Shown here one piece after another: positions 6,496 to 10,823 of a DNA stretch of 10,823 bases (its first letter is position 1; each line of letters opens with the position of its first letter). The position numbers were made by a program, and so were the translations under genes. The notes beneath the pieces were generated by a model. That model saw only the letters and a list, made by a program, of their open reading frames with translations. It made no database searches and had not been told where the DNA came from. The DNA comes from Planctomicrobium sp. (lineage in GTDB: Bacteria; Planctomycetota; Planctomycetia; Planctomycetales; Planctomycetaceae). The stretch lies in assembly GCA_029259835.1 (NCBI GenBank), contig JAJDEL010000825.1:1-10823 (forward strand), in the 5' to 3' direction.

Positions 6496-7860
6496 ATGAG
6501 AAACGTTTTGCTCACGGCCGCCGCGATTGTTTTGCTTTGCCAGCAACCTGCCAAATCCTTCGATGAGAAGTTTTTCGCTCTAACACAGAAGTTGGCGACA
6601 CAGTCCAAGTGGGAGTTTCCAGGCAATCCACTTGATGATGTTCTTGAGTATGTGCAAGGCATTCATGGCTTCGAAATTGACTCTCGATTGATCGACAAGG
6701 CAGGGATTTCATTGGATGTCGAAATCAAAGCGGTCAACAAGGGACTCGTCTCGGAAATGCTTACCGAAGTTCTGGGACCGGTAGATATCGAATACCTCGC
6801 CAAAGATGGCAAAATTGTCCTGATCCCGATCGACAAAAAACGTCGCGAAGCACAACTCAAAGATGCCAGTCCGGAATTGCGAAAGATTCTTTCGTCAAAA
6901 GACGCCTCGTACGAATCACACGATCACTATCTTGCCGAGTTCTTGGAGTATTTGGCTGTGTTAACGGACCTCACTTTTGTAATTGATAAAAAATCTTTGG
7001 AGTCTGCTGGGAAGTCCGAAAAAACTATTGTCGAAGGAATAGGTTACGGCCTGCTAGTCACAACGCTTGATGAATTCCTCCACCCCGCCGGATTGACATG
7101 GAAGGCTCAGGAGAACCGAATTGTGATCCAGGCGATCACCAAACCCAGGAAGGGCGATGTCTCCACATCTTCAATTCCCTCGGACTCAGAGAGTGATGAA
7201 ACTCTTGCCTTCAAAAATGAAATTGTTTTTTCACAATTTTTCTACGAGCAAGCAGACCAACGGCGGAGGCAATATTCTAGTCTTATCTCTAATCGCGGAG
7301 TTTGGGCATTCCGCAAAACATCACTGCAAGATATTCTCCATGAAGTGAGCCAGACGCACGACGTCGATCTGATCCTCAACTACAAGGCCATTGAGGAGAG
7401 CGGGCTGTCTTTGGATGAAGTCATTACTTATTCCGGGGCAGGAACAATTGCGAGTATGCTCTCGGAACTCCTTGAGCAATCGAAGTTCGAATTAATCGCC
7501 GATGACGACAGAATCCTTATTTGGCCCCAGGATCAGAAGGAGCGGAAACGACAAGATGCTGATGGATCCCCTGCCTTGAAATCAAAACTGGACAGAGAGG
7601 TCAACATTCGATTCAACGGGCACAGAATAGAGGATTGTATCTGGATGATCCGTACGAACCATCATATGAAAATACTTTGGGATTCTAATTTATTGAGAGA
7701 CATCGAACGCTCAATTGACTCAAAGATCCACAGAACAATGTATTGCACAATGAGGACATGCCTCACCGAAATTCTTTCTCCGGCAGGGCTGACCTGGAAG
7801 GCACAAGGAGACCGGATATTGATACAAGCGGAAAAAGTTAAGAAGACGACCACGAAATAA
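6496..7860 (+). CDS. Secreted protein with four tandem secretin-N/STN-like repeats, function unknown
   Basis: 454 residues. Residues 1-21 form a signal peptide (VLLTAAAIVLLCQQPAKS), so it is exported. The rest is four divergent copies of one module at about 38-114, 137-214, 267-344 and 365-446. Each starts with a beta strand and a helix (LDDVLEYV, LAEFLEYLA, LQDILHEVS, IEDCIWMI), continues with a strand such as GFEIDSRLIDKAG or LTFVIDKKSLESAG, then a helix of the TTLDEFL type, and ends in a strand pair. Copies 2 and 4 end almost identically: PAGLTWKAQENRIVIQA (197-213) and PAGLTWKAQGDRILIQA (428-444). The pattern resembles the secretin N-terminal/STN domain found in many planctomycete secreted proteins, but no secretin pore or TonB-dependent barrel follows, so it is probably a periplasmic binding or scaffold protein (inference). 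The ATG has AGGGA six bases upstream. The last residues (TTTK) and the stop codon are encoded by an ACGAAANNN repeat. Confidence 0.75.
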   Translation: MRNVLLTAAAIVLLCQQPAKSFDEKFFALTQKLATQSKWEFPGNPLDDVLEYVQGIHGFEIDSRLIDKAGISLDVEIKAVNKGLVSEMLTEVLGPVDIEYLAKDGKIVLIPIDKKRREAQLKDASPELRKILSSKDASYESHDHYLAEFLEYLAVLTDLTFVIDKKSLESAGKSEKTIVEGIGYGLLVTTLDEFLHPAGLTWKAQENRIVIQAITKPRKGDVSTSSIPSDSESDETLAFKNEIVFSQFFYEQADQRRRQYSSLISNRGVWAFRKTSLQDILHEVSQTHDVDLILNYKAIEESGLSLDEVITYSGAGTIASMLSELLEQSKFELIADDDRILIWPQDQKERKRQDADGSPALKSKLDREVNIRFNGHRIEDCIWMIRTNHHMKILWDSNLLRDIERSIDSKIHRTMYCTMRTCLTEILSPAGLTWKAQGDRILIQAEKVKKTTTK

Positions 7861-8010
7861 ACGAAAGAGACGAAATGAGGCCGGGTAATCCCGCAGCATG
7901 TTGGTAAAAGGCACAAGAGAACAGGACTCTTCATTGAAAAACTGACAGTCAGATTTCCACTTGTCGTCCGCCCACTTTTTCCTTTCGTTCATTTCGTCTC
8001 TTTCGTGGTC
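7848..8010. repeat. Inverted pair of ACGAAANNN 9-base repeats, heads outward, flanking about 100 bases
   Basis: Left arm, plus strand: GACC (7848-7851), ACGAAATAA (7852-7860), ACGAAAGAG (7861-7869), ACGAAATGA (7870-7878). Right arm, minus strand: GACC (8010-8007), ACGAAAGAG (8006-7998), ACGAAATGA (7997-7989), ACGAAAGGA (7988-7980). The two arms share two identical units, ACGAAAGAG then ACGAAATGA, offset by one period. The enclosed 101 bases (7879-7979) contain a small CGGG-TAAT-CCCG hairpin and no gene. The left arm provides the stop codon of the preceding gene. Together it could be a MITE-like unit or a folded RNA element; no terminal duplication is obvious. Confidence 0.75.
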
Positions 8011-8046
8011 AATAAACTTCCTCAAACTAAAAAACAAACTTCAGCA

Positions 8047-8772
8047 ATGGCGAAAACAACTACACATCCCATCCTCGGTCGGCTCATTCCGGATCAGTGG
8101 GGGGATGAGTTGATGTTCTTCCGTAAGTTTCCGCACATGGAAACGTTCTGGCACCCGGATAGTCAGAAGCAACTCGAAGATCTCGAACTGAAGCACCGAG
8201 ACCTCGTGAAGAAGTGGGAACTACAGCCGGGCGGCTTACCGGAATTTTGTCGCAACTACGACGTCGCCGCTGCCCTGCAATCGCTGGGAGTCTTCGAAGT
8301 CGGCATTAGCAACGATGAAGAGCCTGATGTCGCCTCTCCGACAGCAGCACAGGTTTCTGCATGGGAAGACTTTGTCCAGCATGAAGAGCAAATCTGCCTC
8401 AACGCCTGCGATGCGCTCGTGCGTTATTTCAACTTCCTGCGAAGTTCCGCACCACAATTGTTTGAACAAGAAGACGATTGCCCAGAAACAGCGGAGTGTA
8501 TTGCAGACCTGCAAAACTGCGTTCGCTTCGATGGCATGAACCTCAGCCCGGAAGTCATCTCTGGACTTTCGACGATTTCATTCGGTTGGGACGTTGACTG
8601 GGACATGGAACACGGCTTGCAGACAATCTTCCACGAAGGCGAAGTGATCGCGATCGGCAACGATCTTTACAGCCCGGAAGACATTCTCTCTCAATCAAAC
8701 TTCGGCAAAGAAATCCTCACCGAAACCGAGCAAGTTGCCCTAACGAACTTTGATTTTGCTACGAAGAATTGA
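8047..8772 (+). CDS. Cytoplasmic protein with a DUF6985/DUF2004-like motif, function unknown
   Basis: 241 residues from ATG 8047. An in-frame GTG at 8005 lies inside the repeat arm and would add 14 low-quality residues, so I reject it; neither start has a clear ribosome binding site. No signal peptide or membrane segment. The N-terminus has HPILGRLIPDQWGDELMFF (7-25), and the later stretch STISFGWDVDWDMEHGLQ (175-192), with WDMEHGL at 185-191 followed by GEVIAIG, resembles the WDxEHGL signature I associate with DUF6985/DUF2004 proteins. Such proteins are common in accessory regions and some sit beside polymorphic toxins, but no toxin partner is seen here. Between residues 102 and 170 it is helical and acidic, with four cysteines and no metal-binding spacing. 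The composition matches neighbouring genes, so recent transfer is not indicated. Assignment is tentative. Confidence 0.6.
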   Translation: MAKTTTHPILGRLIPDQWGDELMFFRKFPHMETFWHPDSQKQLEDLELKHRDLVKKWELQPGGLPEFCRNYDVAAALQSLGVFEVGISNDEEPDVASPTAAQVSAWEDFVQHEEQICLNACDALVRYFNFLRSSAPQLFEQEDDCPETAECIADLQNCVRFDGMNLSPEVISGLSTISFGWDVDWDMEHGLQTIFHEGEVIAIGNDLYSPEDILSQSNFGKEILTETEQVALTNFDFATKN

Positions 8773-8939
8773 GATTCAACGACAATCTGTAGGCTCGGCT
8801 CTATTTTGAAGGTGAACCTCAATCTCTGGTTCTACTGGGCAGGCCACTTAACTTTCTGCAAAAAGACGTTGATTGAAAGAGGCAAGGCGAGTGGGGAGCA
8901 TCTTCTTCCTGAGTTTTGGACGTGATGCAACTCAATTTT

Positions 8940-8998
8940 GGAACACTAATAGCCACTAATGCTAATGATCAGCGTTGATCAGTGAAGTTTAGTGTTCC
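8940..8998. repeat. Cruciform built of CACTRATNNN 10-base periodic repeats
   Basis: Outer arms are a perfect 10-base inverted repeat, GGAACACTAA (8940-8949) and TTAGTGTTCC (8989-8998). On the plus strand, head GGAA is followed by CACTAATAGC (8944-8953) and CACTAATGCT (8954-8963). On the minus strand, head GGAA is followed by CACTAAACTT (8994-8985), CACTGATCAA (8984-8975) and CGCTGATCAT (8974-8965). The centre folds on TGATCA-GCGT-TGATCA. The architecture parallels the ACGAAANNN repeats: a 4-base head, then two or three units, in inverted pairs. Confidence 0.7.
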
Positions 8999-9011
8999 AG
9001 CTTTCTTTTTT
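8940..9011 (+). terminator. Possible terminator: cruciform followed by a T-run
   Basis: Three bases after the right arm of the 59-base stem-loop comes TTTCTTTTTT (9002-9011). This could end transcription from the gene that stops at 8772, but the distance of about 170 bases and the interrupted stem make it uncertain. Confidence 0.35.
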
Positions 9012-9415
9012 GAATTCAAATTCAAATCGCCTCAAACGGATCGTTTCCACTCAAGCTCATGTTTGAGATGACGTCAATGATATGACGATCAAATGCTTCA
9101 GAGAGAAGAAACAGGATGGTCCAAAGGAATCATTCTTTCGAAGTCAATCTTCATGCCTGATTCAACGGCGCACAGCTCTTAGCGTTGAACCTGATTTCAT
9201 TGACCTCGACGGAAACAATACCGGAAATTTCGACGAATCCGTGGCTGTGGAATCCCTGTACGCTTGAATCGTTCGGTGAGGTTGTTAGCTTCTGACAAGT
9301 TTGCGCGAAAACGGTTCATGGATGTGAGTCTAGGCAAAATTCTGGACGGTTGTACATCTGGTTTACTCAATATGTGACCGCGCGAGCTTGGTCCCGAATT
9401 TGGGGTATCCTGAGC

Positions 9416-9421
9416 AGGAAG
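9416..9421 (+). promoter_or_regulatory. Ribosome binding site that sets the carB GTG start
   Basis: AGGAAG nine bases before GTG 9431. No in-frame ATG lies close by, and the conserved CarB N-terminus follows directly, so this GTG is the start. Confidence 0.65.
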
Positions 9422-9430
9422 TAGCAGAAC

Positions 9431-10823
9431 GTGCCACGTCGCGACGACATTAAGAAAATTCTGATCATCGGCTCCGGTCCAATTGTCATCGGACAAGCTT
9501 GTGAATTCGATTATTCAGGGACGCAAGCCTGCAAAGCCTTGCGAGACGAAGGCTACGAAGTCGTTCTCGTCAATTCGAACCCTGCGACAATCATGACCGA
9601 TCCCAGCACAGCGGATCGGACGTACATTGAGCCGATCACCTGGCAGTACGTCGCGAAGATTCTCGAAAAAGAACGTCCCGATGCGTTGCTGCCAACACTC
9701 GGTGGACAAACCGGATTGAACACGGCGATGGATTTGCATCGTCGGGGAATTCTGGACCAACTCGGTGTCGAGATGATCGGTGCTCGCGCCGATGTCATCG
9801 CGAAAGCCGAAGGGCGTCAGTCATTTAAGGAAGCAATGGTCAAGATCGGGCTCGATGTGCCGCGTTCTTTAGTCGTTCGCAACATGCAGGAAGCCCGCGA
9901 GGCTCAACGCGAAATCGGGTTACCAATCATTATCCGTCCGAGTTACACCTTGGGCGGCGTTGGCGGAGGCATTGCGTACAACAAAGAAGAATTCGAAGAG
10001 AAAGTCCGTAACGGCTTAAAGCTCTCTCCGGTCACCGAAGTTCTGCTCGAAGAGTCGGTACTCGGTTGGAAAGAGTATGAAATGGAAGTCATGCGCGACA
10101 ACGCAGACAATTGCGTGATCGTCTGTGCGATTGAAAACTTCGACCCGATGGGAGTCCACACCGGGGATTCAGTGACCGTTGCACCAACGCAGACTCTCAC
10201 GGACAAAGAATATCAGCGGATGCGGGACGCGACGATTGCCTGTATGCGGGAAATCGGCGTAGAGACAGGCGGCTCGAACGTTCAATTCTCAGTCGACCCA
10301 AAAACCGGTCGCATGTGCGTCATTGAAATGAACCCAAGAGTCAGCCGTTCAAGCGCTCTGGCTTCAAAAGCGACAGGATTCCCAATTGCAAAAATTGCTG
10401 CAAAACTGGCGGTCGGCTATACACTTGATGAAATCCCAAACGACATCACGCGCGAGACACTCGCTTGCTTCGAACCGACAATTGACTATGTCGTGACGAA
10501 GTTCCCGCGTTGGACATTTGAAAAGTTCCCCGATGCCGATCCAACGCTGACCGTGCAAATGAAATCGGTCGGAGAAACGATGGCGATTGGGCGAACGTTT
10601 AAGGAATCGTTTCAAAAAGCCTTACGCGGCCTGGAAATCGGACACTTCGGTTTCGGTGGCGGGAAGAAAGACCTCTGGGGAACTGAGAAGCAACCAGCGA
10701 TTGAAGAAATTCGCAGCAAACTGTCAATCCCCAACAGCGAACGAGTTTTCTACCTTCGCTATGCGATGAAAGCAGGATTATCGATTGAGGAAATTTTCCA
10801 ACTCACCGCAATCGATCCATGGT
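9431..10823 (+). CDS. carB: Carbamoyl-phosphate synthase large subunit, N-terminal part (3' end outside window)
   Basis: The first 464 residues of a protein normally about 1070-1080 long; the frame is open at the right edge. With CarA it makes carbamoyl phosphate from glutamine (ammonia), bicarbonate and two ATP, for pyrimidines and arginine, in the cytoplasm. The N-terminal ATP-grasp (carboxyphosphate) half is nearly complete: [19 protein letters not shown] (12-30), [11 protein letters not shown] (48-58), R129, [12 protein letters not shown] (169-180), KEYEMEV (214-220), [15 protein letters not shown] (241-255), Q285, and [18 protein letters not shown] (299-316). These residues fall at the same numbers as R129, R169, E215, H243, Q285, E299 and N301 of the Escherichia coli enzyme, so there are no gaps up to there. 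[20 protein letters not shown] (342-361) begins the oligomerisation region. The start is GTG with an AGGAAG nine bases upstream. carA is not the upstream neighbour. Confidence 0.97.
   Translation, partial: MPRRDDIKKILIIGSGPIVIGQACEFDYSGTQACKALRDEGYEVVLVNSNPATIMTDPSTADRTYIEPITWQYVAKILEKERPDALLPTLGGQTGLNTAMDLHRRGILDQLGVEMIGARADVIAKAEGRQSFKEAMVKIGLDVPRSLVVRNMQEAREAQREIGLPIIIRPSYTLGGVGGGIAYNKEEFEEKVRNGLKLSPVTEVLLEESVLGWKEYEMEVMRDNADNCVIVCAIENFDPMGVHTGDSVTVAPTQTLTDKEYQRMRDATIACMREIGVETGGSNVQFSVDPKTGRMCVIEMNPRVSRSSALASKATGFPIAKIAAKLAVGYTLDEIPNDITRETLACFEPTIDYVVTKFPRWTFEKFPDADPTLTVQMKSVGETMAIGRTFKESFQKALRGLEIGHFGFGGGKKDLWGTEKQPAIEEIRSKLSIPNSERVFYLRYAMKAGLSIEEIFQLTAIDPW

Larger units (their letters stand above)
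8773..9430. other. 658-base gap without a convincing gene, before carB
   Basis: It holds one large cruciform repeat (8940-8998) followed by a T-run, and otherwise nothing I can name. A small open frame at 9082-9267 (61 codons) has no ribosome binding site and no protein-like pattern. No pyrimidine-responsive leader, leader peptide or PyrR-type structure could be recognised upstream of carB. carA is not here, so carA and carB are not adjacent. Confidence 0.55.

Noticed and set aside
7848..8010. CRISPR array suggested by regularly spaced short repeats
   Set aside because: Units are only 9 bases with no spacers of 25-40 bases, arms are inverted rather than direct, and no cas gene is present.
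7848..8010. Complete insertion sequence between the inverted arms
   Set aside because: Only about 100 bases lie between the arms, with no transposase and no visible target duplication.
8005..8046. GTG start 14 codons upstream for the DUF6985-like gene
   Set aside because: The GTG lies inside the repeat arm (GTGGTC) and has no ribosome site; the ATG at 8047 is more natural.
9082..9267. 61-codon open frame in the gap before carB
   Set aside because: No ribosome binding site, no recognisable motif and odd composition; most likely chance.

Overview
The window looks like a piece of a chromosome from a planctomycete (Planctomycetota), or less likely a relative in the PVC group. The pointers are a small protein of the Planctomycetes/Verrucomicrobia-restricted Minf_1886 type, a secreted formylglycine-type sulfatase, an OleC-type ligase, a secreted protein made of repeated secretin-N/STN-like modules, moderate GC content, loosely packed genes and intergenic periodic repeats. 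I could not test the placement by a database search. No rRNA, tRNA, CRISPR array, transposase or phage gene was seen.

Layout. Left edge: the 3' two thirds of an oleC-like gene on the plus strand, ending in a hairpin. Next come about 350 bases without a gene that carry short repeats. A four-gene minus-strand run follows, in transcription order: sulfatase, RicT/PSP1 protein, Minf_1886-family protein, small single-pass membrane protein. A 154-base divergent promoter region separates this from plus-strand genes: a HAD phosphatase and plsY (19 bases apart, probably one transcript), a secreted four-repeat protein, and a protein with a DUF6985/DUF2004-like motif. A 658-base gap with a large cruciform leads to the start of carB, which runs off the right edge.

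How the genes fit together. Most are housekeeping or ordinary accessory functions: PlsY makes lysophosphatidate for phospholipids, CarB supplies carbamoyl phosphate for pyrimidines and arginine, OleC acts in long-chain olefin or beta-lactone synthesis, and the sulfatase probably desulfates an external polysaccharide. Apart from the HAD-plsY pair and the minus-strand run, I see no shared pathway and no convincing new defence or biosynthetic system.

The most unusual content is between the genes. Two families of very short periodic repeats occur as inverted pairs: a 9-base unit ACGAAANNN at about 1104-1181 and 7848-8010, and a 10-base unit CACTRATNNN at 8940-8998. Each arm has a 4-base head followed by about three units. 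A third hairpin motif (1081-1105, with a decayed copy at 1410-1434) supplies the TAG stop codon of both converging genes, and the 9-base repeat supplies the TAA stop of the secreted repeat protein. The second item of interest is that secreted protein, which is little more than four divergent copies of one domain of about 80 residues.
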